Positions 23,593 through 34,470 of a DNA stretch of 64,000 nt are shown piece after piece; positions within the stretch are counted from its first letter, which is position 1; every line of letters starts with the position of its first letter. The position numbers and the translations under genes are program-made. Source of the stretch: Paraspadella gotoi (taxonomy: Eukaryota > Chaetognatha). The notes under the pieces are model-generated. The model did no database searches. It was given only the letters and a program-made list of their open reading frames with translations, and was not told where the DNA came from. The DNA is taken from the NCBI GenBank assembly GCA_051294375.1, contig CM119270.1:18226110-18290109 (forward strand), read 5' to 3'.

Positions 23593-24299
23593 TCCGTGAT
23601 CAATATCCGACATTACCCTCGCGAGGATAAACTTCCTTCTACTCAGCGTCGAGTCTCGAGCGATTCGCAACGATGGTCACGTGACACAGGAACCAGTCAC
23701 GTGATTACAAATCCTTATTTTTGCGCTTCAGATTTACTAATAGCTCTTTCAAATGAATCGTATCCTCGTCAGAAGCATATCGAATGCATAATTGCGTTGA
23801 CATAATAGAGTAAATGTCATAAGGTTATATCTTGATATTCGTGCGACACCATTTGCCGATGGCCGTATCACGTGAAATATCACGGTGACTCATCGATCAG
23901 AGTGACGGTCCATNNNNNNNNNNNNNNNNNNNNNNNNNNNNNNNNNNNNNNNNNNNNNNNNNNNNNNNNNNNNNNNNNNNNNNNNNNNNNNNNNNNNNNN
24001 NNNNNNNNNNNNNNNNNNNNNNNNNNNNNNNNNNNNNNNNNNNNNNNNNNNNNNNNNNNNNNNNNNNNNNNNNNNNNNNNNNNNNNNNNNNNNNNNNNNA
24101 GAGAGAGAGAGAGAGCTGAGTTTCTCTTCCTCCTCCCCCGCATTTATGTTGGTCACGCTGAAGTGGAGGGCGGGTGATACGGGGGAGGTGGGTCAGTGAG
24201 GAGGGTGGGAGATAAGGAGAAGGTGGGTGAGGTTGGTGAATGAGATGGGTGGGTGATACGCGGGAAAAGGTTGAGGTTGGTGATTGAGGTGGGTGGGTA

Positions 24300-24720
24300 A
24301 GGTGAGTAGGAAAAGAAAAGGGAAGGAGAGAAAGAAGTGTAAGGGGTGGAAATTGGCGAAACGGGAAGAAAAGGGAGGAAAGGGAGGAAAGAAAACGGAA
24401 AAGAGAGGGAAAGGGAGGAAAAGGAGGAAAGGAGATGGAAAGCGAGGAAAGGGAGGAAAAAAGAGGGTAAGGGAGGAAAAAAGAGGGAAAGTGAGGAAAG
24501 GAGAAGAAAAGGGAGAAAAGGGAGAGGAAAGGGAGGAATGAGGAAGGAAAGGGAGAAAATGAAGAGGAAAGGGAGGAAAGGGAGGAAAGCGAGGAAATGG
24601 AAGAAAGGAGAGAGAAAGGGAGGAAAGGAAAAGGAAAGGGAGGAAAGGAGAGGGAAAGGGAGGAAAGGAAAATGAAAGGGAGGAAAGGAGAGGGAAAGGG
24701 AGGAGAGCGAGATTGTGATG
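24300..24720. repeat. Polypurine tract (GGAGGAAAGGGA repeats)
   Basis: About 420 bases of nearly pure purine with a 12-18-base irregular period (AAAGGGAGGAAAGGAG). The reverse complement appears at 55080-55490. Long open frames on either strand (KGRKG or SFPPF types) are artefacts of the tract. It is preceded at 24170-24300 by a GGTGGGTGA-type repeat of about 15 bases. Confidence 0.85.
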
Positions 24721-24822
24721 AGGGAGAAGAGGAAAAAAAACCCCTGAATCAATCAGAGGAGAAGTTTCAAGTAGGGTTTGTTGTGCTGGAAGCAACGCAG
24801 AGGGCGAGGATAACAGGGGCGG

Positions 24823-25076
24823 NNNNNNNNNNNNNNNNNNNNNNNNNNNNNNNNNNNNNNNNNNNNNNNNNNNNNNNNNNNNNNNNNNNNNNNNNNNNNN
24901 NNNNNNNNNNNNNNNNNNNNNNNNNNNNNNNNNNNNNNNNNNNNNNNNNNNNNNNNNNNNNNNNNNNNNNNNNNNNNNNNNNNNNNNNNNNNNNNNNNNN
25001 NNNNNNNNNNNNNNNNNNNNNNNNNNNNNNNNNNNNNNNNNNNNNNNNNNNNNNNNNNNNNNNNNNNNNNNNNNNN
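24823..25076. other. Assembly gap whose content is present in the inverted copy
   Basis: The flanks GATAACAGGGGCGG and TGGGAGAAGTGAGCGGGGGG match the reverse strand at about 54977 and 54572. The gap of 254 N therefore corresponds to 54573-54976, about 404 bases. That interval is pyrimidine-rich (CCCACTTCTCCC repeats) with no exon evident. Confidence 0.7.
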
Positions 25077-25342
25077 TGGGAGAAGTGAGCGGGGGGGAGA
25101 GACTGAAATCTCCCCCGGAATCCGGATTTCTCTTTGATTGACGTCAACTCGAGTCTTTGGGCGAAAAGGATTTGACCTCGATCCAGATCAAGATCAGATT
25201 CGTACGCGCAACGACCCGTTCGTGGGGTGCGTGCATCCTTGCGTCCGCCCCTCCTTCCGTCCGTCCGTTTGTCCGTGTGACCGTACAACCATTTATGCTC
25301 CCTAATTCAGTCCTTCAATCTCTTCGTGCTTTTTAACCAACC

Positions 25343-25372
25343 ACCGTCCGTCCGTCCGTCCGTCCGTCCCTC
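25343..25372. repeat. (CCGT)n tetranucleotide
   Basis: GTCCGTCCGTCCGTCC run, with related GTCCGTCCG motifs at 25255-25275 and 25409-25435. It is shortened in the inverted copy. Confidence 0.85.
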
Positions 25373-26337
25373 CTTCCGTTGATCCGTTGTTCGTTCGTCT
25401 ATCTCTTTGTCTGTCCGTCCGTCTCTCTGTCCGTCCAACTTCTCTTTTTAACGAGCATGCGCCGATCTTTGTACGGCTGCTTTTTTCGCTCGATCGGGCG
25501 TGACGAATGGCGTTTGTCCGGGGGGGGGAATAGGGGGGCGGGTCCTTGACGCCAGAGTTTGGGCGGTGATGCGAATGCGAATGGAAACGAAACGGTACGA
25601 GTTTGTGAATGTCACAAACGTCTTAAATATCACAAATTCTGGTGCAAAACTGAGCCTCTTTTGTTTTTTGAATATTTGAAGCATTTTGACTTTGTCCGTC
25701 TTGCGCCTGAGGAGTTTTGGTCAGCCGATTTTAGAAAATCAGCGAGTGAATCTATTCGGTGGAAAATTGGCAACAACAAAAACAACGACGACGAAGACGA
25801 CGACGAAGACGACGACGACGACCGGACGTGACTGCGATTCGTCACGTGATCGTCGTCGTCGTCGTCGTCGCGCGTGCGCGAGAAAGCGCTTTGTTTGTGA
25901 GAGTACTGGTTGGAAAAGAGGGAGAGGGAGAGGGAGAGGGGAGGGAGAGAGGGAGAGAGAAGGCGAGATTTGGGGGGACGAGAGAGCGATGGCGAAGAGG
26001 AGAAGGGAGAGAAAAGAGAGGGAGGTAAGGAGGGGGTAAGGAGGGGGCTTATCTTAGGAGAATGAATGACAAAAGTGAAAAATGAAACTAGAAAAAAGAT
26101 AGATAAATACTAAGACAGTTGAGTAATGACTAATGAGTATAATATAAAGTTAAATGGAGAGGGTTTTTGTTAATTAATTAGTTTAAAAATTTATGAAACA
26201 AATCTGTAGTTGAAAAAAAAAAATTTTGAAAATTGGGTTCGAAAAAATAATAATTTGATTAGGGAGAAAAAAAAAAGTTGCGCGTGACATTTTTATGAAG
26301 GCCGTGGATTCTCGGCGTCGCAGGAGGTCGAAAATGG

Positions 26338-26770
26338 CGGACGAGAAATGGAGACGTCCTTGAGAATGCAAATCGGTGCCAAAAATGGAGACGTCCTTGA
26401 GAATGCAAATCGGTGCCAAAAATGGAGACGTCCTTGAGAATGCAAATCGGTGCCAAAAATGGCGGATTCCTGAAGAAAGCAAATCGGGGGCTAAAGATAG
26501 CTGAGTCATTGAGAATGCAAATTTTTACCTGAGCCAAAGATGGTAGGTTCCTTGAAAATGCAAACCTGTACCAAAAAATGGCAGAGTCCTTAAGAATGCA
26601 AATCGGTGCCAACAATGGCGGAAATCTTAAAAATGCCAACCTGGGCCAATAATGGAATGCTTCAGAATGCAAATCGGTCCTTGAAAAATGCAATTTGGGG
26701 ACAAAGATTGCCTCGTCGTAAAGAATGCCAAAGACGGGAAATTGGTGCCAAGGATGCAAATCGTTCCTAT
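26338..26770. repeat. 37-base minisatellite in intron 1
   Basis: Units of the form GAGACGTCCTTGAGAATGCA, then AATCGGTGCCAAAAATG, begin at 26351, 26388 and 26425 (37-base period) and continue with increasing divergence to about 26770, roughly a dozen units. The reverse complement lies at about 52930-53330. Translations look regular (CILKD, FAFSRT) because of the repeat and are not a protein. Confidence 0.9.
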
Positions 26771-27152
26771 GTTTGCACAGGCGCAATTATTTAAAATAAA
26801 TTAAAGGCAACATAAACAGCTACGTATAAAAAATATCATGACACAGTGACTCTAACATGTGATGGGTGGTTTTATGGGGTCGAGCGAACTGACTTCGTGG
26901 TCCAAAGGGTAAATATGACAGGGGCGAATGACCGCCTGTTGACGACCTAAGCCATAAGGACAAACAAAGGTCCCCAGGGGAGCGCTTAAAGGCTCACATG
27001 GGCGCTCAGTGAGCTCCCCCGATCTCGTAAGGACAAGAAAGCGTCAACGAACGAACGAAGATTCTCGTCAAAAAAGATGACGCGTGGCGTAAATTAAGAC
27101 GGATTAAACGCTTTGTGGCGCGCGATGACGCCAATGAAGATAAATTGAGAGA

Positions 27153-27279
27153 NNNNNNNNNNNNNNNNNNNNNNNNNNNNNNNNNNNNNNNNNNNNNNNN
27201 NNNNNNNNNNNNNNNNNNNNNNNNNNNNNNNNNNNNNNNNNNNNNNNNNNNNNNNNNNNNNNNNNNNNNNNNNNNNNNN

Positions 27280-27313
<34 letters not shown>

Positions 27314-27400
27314 CAATAAAAGCGGAAAGACCGCTGGCGGCGGAGGAGGCGGTGATATCGCCAAGATTGAATGCGTTCAATCTTGAGAGANNNNNNNNNN
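27153..27400. other. GA microsatellite gap and a 10-N gap hiding a minisatellite
   Basis: Ns at 27153-27279 sit in a GA repeat (27280-27311). The 10-N gap 27391-27400 joins CAATCTTGAGAGA to ACTCATGGCCCC. In the inverted copy these flanks are about 740 bases apart (51594-52333), separated by the GGAAGGGGCTACGGGTGG minisatellite. The gap therefore conceals a real array. Confidence 0.7.
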
Positions 27401-27759
27401 ACTCATGGCCCCTTTCCACCGCCCTTCCCTTACTCTTTTCTCTCGTCTTATTGACATGACCGGCTCTGTCTTGCCTTGCCTTGCCTTTCTTGCCTTGCTT
27501 TGCCCTGCCGACCCAGGACCTCCCCCCCTTTTGTAGTTATCGAATACTTTTAAATTAAAAGTACAAAAATATTTTAAAATTATTTTCCAAGCTTAAAATT
27601 TACGGCGTTTGTTTGTTTAGTATTAATTTCATTATTAAATACATTTTATAGCTTCTCATTAATTTCCGTTTCCAACTTTTCTGTCATCCCACTTATGTAT
27701 TTTCTTTTTCTTCTCTGTCAAAATATTCCACCTTTTCTATTCTTTCCTTCAAAATGGAG

Positions 27760-27765
27760 GTTGCC

Positions 27766-27800
<35 letters not shown>

Positions 27801-27960
27801 NNNNNNNNNNNNNNNNNNNNNNNNNNNTTCTTCTCTTATCCTCTCTCTCTCTCTCTTCTCTCTCGATTCCTTATATTCTCTCTCATCTTCTCTTTTCTTC
27901 TTCTTTTTGTCTTTCATCTTCTCTCTTCCTCTCTCTCTTCTCTCTCTCTCTCTCTTTATC
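27760..27960. repeat. CT-rich microsatellite with N gap
   Basis: CT repeat interrupted by N at 27801-27827. The reverse complement is at about 51040-51215. Confidence 0.85.
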
Positions 27961-28886
27961 TCTTCCATATTCTCGCGGAAATTTCCGAGAGTATCTGTTC
28001 TCGAGAATTAATAGAAAAACCAACAAAAACAAAACAAAAATTTTAAAACAAACTAAAAAAACGAAAACAAAAATTTAAGAACAATATTAGAACGAAAGAA
28101 TTGTTGAATGTTTAAAAACAACCATTTTTATTTTTAAATCTCTGTTTGTGAAAAGTTAAAAAATATTTTCGTTTCAATCTCAAACGCAAAGAAGTGAGAA
28201 AACACAATATCTAACAACAAAATTGCAGAAAAAGATTAAAGAAAAACATTTTGTTAAAAAAAAAAAAAAAAAAACTAATATCAAAAGAGAAAGAAAAAAT
28301 CCCATTATCGAAATTCCAGTTTTGAGTCTCGCTTTTCTTTCATGTTTTCCTTTCCTTTCTTTTTCGAGGAGTTTGAACCGCATTTCTAAGAAATGGGTCG
28401 GCGGTGAGGAGAGCGCACTCTTTTAGCTCCCATTCTTTTCTCTCTCACGTTGGAAAGGTTGACCGCGAGTTTCACACCTCCTCTTTTACAACACTCCAAA
28501 GCAGCACATGAGACAGTGTCAACAGTTGTGTCCTTCTTTACTTTTCTTTACTTCTCTACATCAGAGAGTTTCAACATTATGGAGTCTTACAGTTGAGTCC
28601 TTCTTCTTTACTTTTCTTTACTTCTCTATCTTTTTCTGTTACGAATTTCCGGTCAATCCCTTCGTCCGTCTATCGTTTGGTCAGTCCCTTGATCCGTCTC
28701 TCGGTCTGTCGGTCAACACCACTCAGAACACCGGTATCGGTCGAGTCAGGAAAATTTGTGAAAGAGGTCGTGAGCGCCTCGGTCACCGGTTCAACAAAAC
28801 AACGGGGAAACGATAAAAGAAAAAGCCTAACATAAGACTTTAAAATTTGAAACGACTCAATAATTAAAATGTCTGAAACAAAAACA

Positions 28887-29999
28887 NNNNNNNNNNNNNN
28901 NNNNNNNNNNNGTAGAAGTTATTCCAGTTCCCTGTATACGCAAATAATTTACATAAATTCCCCTTAAAGTATTAAATCCGATTCTCTCAAAAAGCTAAAT
29001 CTAAATCTTTCCTAAAAATCTCTCCTCTTTCAATTCGCATGAAGTATACAACGAGATTTTGGAAGAAGAATGATGAATCAGCGTACCAAAATTACACGCG
29101 AGAAGGAGAGTAAAGAGAGAGATGAGAGAGAGAGAGAAGAGAGATAGAGAGAGCAGATAGAACGAGTCGCACGACGCGACGGTAGTACTTCGACATCCAT
29201 CAATTTGCTAAGTCCCGAGTAGGCTGCAGTCTTATCGTAATTGTCGGGTCATTTCAATTGAAGCTTTGTATCTCGAAGCCCGTTCTGCTGATTGTTTGCA
29301 TCATTTGTGTCTTAATTGGGTTTCCCGTTCACCGTCTTATAACAATGACATCAATTTATTGAATTGTTGTATCATTCGCTGCAGGTTGCCATTCTGGAAG
29401 GGATTTTCGTCGTTCAAGTCATTTTCTGGACTGATGCATCATTATTGTCTAATTCTTCAGTATGATTAAAATAACTCAATCTTATTTTAGCATTCATTTA
29501 CGACCTTCATTTACAGGGAATGAAATTTCATGACCTAGAGAATTGCCGAACTGAAAGTATGAAATTACTCTTCATTACGAAAAGAAGATTAATTAAATAT
29601 TTACTAAATCAAAAATTTTTTTCATATGCGTAATGTATGAATACGATCATGATACAATCAATTTAACAAAATAAATTCATTCAATAAATTCGTCAAGTCG
29701 TCGCATAAATTTCCTCTCCTCATATCTTCCGTATATTCGATTGCTTGGTTTCGCCCGCTGCTTGATATATGATTTGCTTTGCTCAATTCGAAATTGCTTG
29801 GCTGCGAATAAACCATCTGTTTCTGGTTTTCCGAAAGCAAAACAGTGGAAAAACGATTTTCCTTTTTGAAACGGAACGATCAGGACCGCTGAGGGACCGC
29901 AAAAAAGAAAAAAACTATTCATCAAAAATTGCGCGATCGGGTTGAGTTATAATCTCCTCAGGCCTGTCTCTCTCTCTCTCCTCATCTCTTCTCTCTCTC

Positions 30000-30030
<31 letters not shown>

Positions 30031-31400
30031 ACTCTCTTTCTCCTCTCACACAAAATAATATGGCCGGAAAAAGTTGAAGTGCAGATTCTCACAGTTTGAG
30101 TGCGGAGGGGTTGAGGCGCTGTTAGGGAGAGGGACTAATTCGTTTCTTTCGCCAAAAATGAAAACAAAGTTGTTGTTTGTTTCAGACATTTAATTATAAA
30201 GATGGGAAAGCAGTCGTTATTCAAATTCCTTAAAATGCTTCAGTACTGTAATCATGATGATTTGGTTTACGAAGAGTGTCCACTATTTTTTCTGATTCTA
30301 AATACTTGAATCTCGGTGTCCCGTTTGCCTTATTTATCTCGGCTACTCTACTGTTTTATGTTGATTACCGTACGTGAGAACCAGAGGCGCACTCCACCGA
30401 CCCTCTTTCCATACAAAAACTTTCTCTTCAACTTGACATCGAACCCCAATGCATTAAAGCTGGAGTCTGTGTCTGAGCTGTGACCCGACAACCGACAGAG
30501 GGACGAGATTCAAGACAGAGAGACAGAATAGTGAGGGACAGTAGACCAAGAATTTTCGAAGAGGAGCAGGATGGTTCGAAGGATACCCGGATAATTCCAG
30601 AAGTCACTCGGCAGATACGTTAAATATTTCGATAACATTCGGATTCCTTTCTTACGTGACGGCCCTCGATCCAGACGTCACGGAGCGGTGAAAACTATAT
30701 TATATACTGATCAATACTACAATCCAACATGTGAACCGGCTGGCCGGACCGGAGATAAACACCGAATCATCGCGGGGTGTTCTTGATGTGCATAAGTCCC
30801 TCGGGTGTTGATGGAAGATAAATGAGCACGCGCACGAGCCACATAGACCATTACTCTATAGAGACGTGCATATGTGAGGTCATTTCCCTACTCATCAGTG
30901 TCCATAGACTTTTCATGTATAGGTTATATCTACTATGCCATCGAGTAGAGTCCAGAGGTCACGTGCTAATCGTAGGAGCGCCTCTGTCGATCTAGTCTCT
31001 ACTTCGGTCTTGTTAATCTTTCAACAAAACAACGTGACGTGTGGTGGGTGTGAGTGCGCTGGAGCATAGGATGTCCGGAAGGAATGGGGGCGGTGCCGGT
31101 CGGGGGATGGCTGGCGTGGAGGTATGGATGCGGAGGGAGGAGTGTGCGTTCGGGAGAGTGGTGGGGGGGAGGGCATTGGGTGATGAGAGCCTCGGACGGA
31201 GCGCAGTAGCGGTGTGGAGTGGGATGGGAGTGTGCGACCAGACGATGGGGGTGGGAGCGGGGTCTCAGTGACCGAACACATTAAAAATAAATAAGTTATC
31301 CCTACCACTAACATAAAGACATCTTTCTTTTATAAAACTATTGAAGTGAAAAACGACTCTAATATAATATATAAGAAAGTCTGGAACTACAAAACCAAAC
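28887..31400. other. Fold-back insert beside a 25-N gap
   Basis: After the 25-N gap (28887-28911) the sequence from 28912 to about 30235 is the reverse complement of 31270-32612 (for example GAAGTTATTCCAGTTCCC at 28915 against GGGAACTGAAATAACTTC at 32593). The + orientation then resumes, and 28791-28886 is recognisable again, noisily, at about 31021-31365. The inverted copy A' passes through this place once, without a fold-back (about 48870-50180). The inter-arm segment 30240-31020 has no microsatellites and no recognisable partner. This is the signature of a hairpin read or reversed fill. Confidence 0.75.
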
Positions 31401-32380
31401 TTGTTTCATTGAGGCCTCGAAGAAAGGTGAGGGGCCGGGGCGGGCGAGCGGGGGGAATAACGATCAAGGTCCCTCTCCCTAACAGCCGCCCCCACCCCCA
31501 CTCCCCGCAACTCAAAACTGTCGGCTCAGAGACTGTGTTGACGAATCTTGCAATCAATTTTTCCGCCATATTATTTTTGTGACCATACGGCTTTCAGTGA
31601 AGACGAGAGAAGAGAGAGAGAGAGAGGAGAGAGAGGACGACCGAGAGACGAGAGAGAGAGAGAAGAGGAGAGAGAGAGATGAGAGAGAGACACAGGCCAC
31701 TGGAGAATTATAACTCAAACCCGGACGCAAAATATTTTGATGGGAATAGTTTTTCTTTTTTCCGCTCAGCGTCCGATCGTTCGTTCAAAAAGCAAAATCC
31801 TTTCTTCAACTGTTTTCTCTTCGAAAACCAGAAACAGATGGATTATTTCGCGCCAAGCATTTCGAATTCGAGCCAAGCAAATCATTAATCAAGCAGCGAA
31901 ACCAAGCAATCGATAAACTGAGGAAGAAGAGGAGAGGAAATTATCGACGATTGAACGAATTATTGAATGAATTTAATTTTGTTAAATTATTGTATCTATA
32001 TAGTATACATTACGCATATGAAAAAAATTTTTGAATTTAGTAAAATATTTCAATTAATCTGTTCATGCTAAAATTCTCTAGTTCATGAATTCATTCTGTA
32101 AATGAGGTCGTAAATGATGCAAAAGCAATTGAGTATTTTAATCATACTGAAGAAATTAGACAATAAATGATGCATTCAGCCAGAAAATGATTGAACGACG
32201 AAATCCCAATTCCAGATGCAACCTGGCAGCGAATGATACAACAAATCAATAAATGATGCAACCAGACAGCAAATGATGCAACAAATCAGGAACGGCTTCG
32301 AGTCAAAGCTTCAATTATGACTCCACATTACGAAATCAGCTCGACTTGCAAATTTGGGATGCGAAGACACGTCGCTCGCT

Positions 32381-32387
<7 letters not shown>

Positions 32388-32443
<56 letters not shown>
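32388..32443. repeat. (CT)n microsatellite
   Basis: Clean CT run of about 56 bases in intron 1. Copies occur reversed near 29110-29155 and 49042-49150. Confidence 0.95.
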
Positions 32444-32447
<4 letters not shown>

Positions 32448-32621
32448 CGCTGTACTTTTTGTACGCTCGGTCATCAGTCTTCTTCCAAATCTGTTTATAT
32501 CACGAATTGAAGAGGAGAGATTTGGAAAGATTTAGATTTATTTTGAGAGAATCGGATTTAAATTTAGGGAAATTTATGTAATTATCGTATACGGGAACTG
32601 AAATAACTTCTGCCCTCCTAT

Positions 32622-32790
32622 TAGCGGTGACCCTGTGGCTCATTGATCATCGGGTACCGGGATCGATCCCCGCAGTCACTTACCCTGTGGGAAGCGTGAG
32701 GACTGCCGTATATCGCCTTGGTGGAAAACCCCCCAAGCCTGGTTCCAACCCAGAACCCGTTCCATGGCTTATCGCAGTTAATGTATCATT
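32622..32790 (+). mobile_element. tRNA-derived SINE-like element
   Basis: The segment resembles a SINE with an internal RNA polymerase III promoter: an A-box-like TGTGGCTCATTGA (about 32634-32646) and a B-box-like GGGATCGATCCC (32659-32670), followed by a unique body and a T-rich tail. The reverse complement at about 48690-48860 gives nearly the same consensus. The A-to-B spacing is shorter than in tRNAs, and only the duplicated locus is seen here, so dispersal elsewhere in the genome is unproved. It ends about 150 bases before exon 2. Confidence 0.4.
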
Positions 32791-32939
32791 AGAACAAGTT
32801 TTTATTTTTGTTATAGTTTTTACAATGTTACTTATCGTAATATAAAAGTCTCATTTTCACACCCTTGTTCCCCCGCGTACCTTCGACTTCACCTAGTCTC
32901 CACCCCCCCGGACCACCCCCTTACCCCCTTTTCTCACAG

Positions 32940-33158
32940 TGCCTTACACCCACTTATTTCACGGGCGCTCAAGCCGATTACGTGAACAACTACTGTTGGA
33001 CAGCTTCGACGTATTACATGGTGGACATGGAGGGCGCTTCGTCCAATCAGAACCGGCAGAGCGGAAACCTGATGACGCAACAAGCCAGTCAGGGGCTCGA
33101 ACCCGAATACGTCGGGCCCAACACCAAGGGCAAGAAAGAAAGAGTGTCTTACTATCAA
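32940..33158 (+). CDS. Innexin, exon 2 (first extracellular loop)
   Basis: 73 codons in phase 0 on both sides, bounded by the acceptor TTTTCTCACAG and the donor CAA|GTGAGT. It completes the first extracellular loop. Residue 1 is the first conserved cysteine (CLTPTYFTGA, matching the family's CW.P..F). Residue 19 is the second conserved cysteine in YVNNYCW, the best innexin signature in the window, followed by TYYM. The exon ends in RVSYYQ, which joins exactly to the WVP start of exon 3. The stretch between TYYM and YYQ (about 45 residues, rich in Q, N, S and G) looks longer than in many innexins, and no N-X-S/T glycosylation site is seen in it. Upstream codons are out of family alignment, so the acceptor choice is firm. 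The inverted copy (48348-48563) carries frameshifts. Confidence 0.92.
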
Positions 33159-33606
33159 GTGAGTACGTTTAAAAAAAACGGGAGAGTCCAACTCGGGAGT
33201 CTTCCTGATTTTGTCTTGTTTTGTTTTGGGGGTTTTTTTTTTTTCGTTTTGTTTGGGGAGTTTTTCGTGTCTGTGGGGTTTCGGGAGTTGCGGTTTTGGG
33301 TAAAGCGTTGTATTCTAAATTGAACTTTTTATTATAATTCTAAAAGTGAGAAATGAACAACATTGTACTAATGAACATTAATATATAAAAAATATATATT
33401 TAAGGAAAAACAGTTTTTATTGGTGATTAATAAAATGCCTAAAATATATTATAAATTTTTAAATTGACGCAGTAGGCTATATTTATACTAGTATTAACCA
33501 TAGGGGTTTTTTGCATTTGCGAGGTTTCGGGAGTTTTAAAGGTTCTAGGGTTTTCAGGGTTTGAGGAGTTTTTATAGTTTTGGATTTTGGGTTTTTGGAT
33601 GTTTTA

Positions 33607-33695
33607 ATTTACGTGATTTATCTTGTGTGCACGTGATTGAGCTCGTGAGCAAGTGATTGAGCTTCTGTGCACGTGATTGAGCTTGTGTGAGTTAG
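33607..33695. repeat. ~24-base GTGCACGTGATTGAGCTT minisatellite
   Basis: Four units of GTG(C/A)ACGTGATTGAGCTTGT in intron 2, each carrying an ACGTGAT core. A noisy reverse complement lies at about 47810-47880. Confidence 0.8.
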
Positions 33696-34344
33696 TATGG
33701 GTGAGAGTCCGTGCGTGAGTTTGATTAAACATCAATCGTGATTCTTCAAATTCGCTTTTGTCCTCAGACGTCTATTCTTCTTCTCTTTTACTTTAAATCT
33801 AATTTATAGCCCGAGACTTTTTTTTCTTTTTTCTTCCTCTTTCATCCTTCTGTCTTGTATTCTTCTTCTTCCGTCTTTAATTCTCTTCCTCTCCTTCTTT
33901 TCTTCTTCCTACTTCTCTTTAATTTTCTTTGTATCCTTTCCTCTTTCCTCTTTGTAAACGTCCTTCACTTTCATTGTCTCCTTCTCTCATTCTCTTTTAC
34001 TTATTACGTCCTTCACTTTCTTTGTCTCCTTCTCTCCTTCTCTTTTACTGCTTAGTGCTTACATCCTTTATTTTCTTTCTATCCTTCTCTTCTCATTCCT
34101 CCTTTTTTCTTTCCGTCCTTTCTTTTCTTTGTCTCCTTCTCTCCTTCTATTTTACTTATTATGTCCCTTATTTTCTTTGTCTCCTTCTCTTCTCCTTCCT
34201 CCCTTTTTTCTTTCCCTTCTTTATTTTCTTTGTCTCCTTCTCTTTTTCTTATTCACTCTGTCCCTCATTCTTTGATGATGCGTGACCAGAAACGCGGAAT
34301 CGAAGACACAACGCGTCCGCGACCTTTGACCCGAAGCCCCTTGA

Positions 34345-34348
34345 GAAG

Positions 34349-34431
<83 letters not shown>

Positions 34432-34470
34432 ATTGTCTCTCTTTCTCTCTCTCTCTCTCTCTCGGACGAT
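34345..34470. repeat. (AAAG)n array followed by (CT)n
   Basis: About 21 AAAG units (34346-34431) and then a CT run. The reverse complement (CTTT)n is at 47055-47140. An (AT)n run is at 34523-34546. Confidence 0.95.

Larger units (their letters stand above)
21762..25849. promoter_or_regulatory. Six TCACGTGA E-box octamers around exon 1
   Basis: TCACGTGA occurs at 21762-21769, 21913-21920, 23677-23684, 23697-23704, 23868-23875 and 25842-25849. CACGTG cores are also present at the matching places of the inverted copy (near 53804, 55829, 56013, 56034, 57933 and 58095). This octamer is the classical palindromic site for bHLH-Zip factors of the USF/MITF/TFE class. Two sites are upstream of the innexin start and four lie in intron 1. 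Function is inferred only. Confidence 0.35.
22768..32939 (+). other. Innexin intron 1 (nominal, inflated by a fold-back)
   Basis: Bounded by GTCAGT at 22768 and TTTCTCACAG ending at 32939. It holds CT/GA microsatellites, purine tracts, a 37-base minisatellite, E-box octamers, a SINE-like element and several N gaps. About 2.4 kb (28887 to roughly 31270) appears to be an inserted reversed copy of neighbouring sequence, so the true intron is probably near 8-9 kb. Confidence 0.7.

Noticed and set aside
24153-24795. Minus-strand frames of ~200 codons (SFPPF, LPFLP repeats)
   Set aside because: They exist because the polypurine tract lacks stop codons. The mirrored copy at 55054-55941 shows frames broken at different places.
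25081-25288. Exon-like frame with AYESDLDLDRG and SIKEKSGFRGRF segments
   Set aside because: The peptide looks plausible but the copy at 54400-54540 disrupts it. I see no family match and no splice sites.
26259-26786. Minus-strand 175-codon frame with repeated CILKD and FAFSRT
   Set aside because: Its regular repeats follow the 37-base minisatellite, and the frame is not kept in the inverted copy.
32634-32700. A functional tRNA gene
   Set aside because: The A-to-B box spacing is too short and no cloverleaf with paired acceptor stem and anticodon arm can be drawn.
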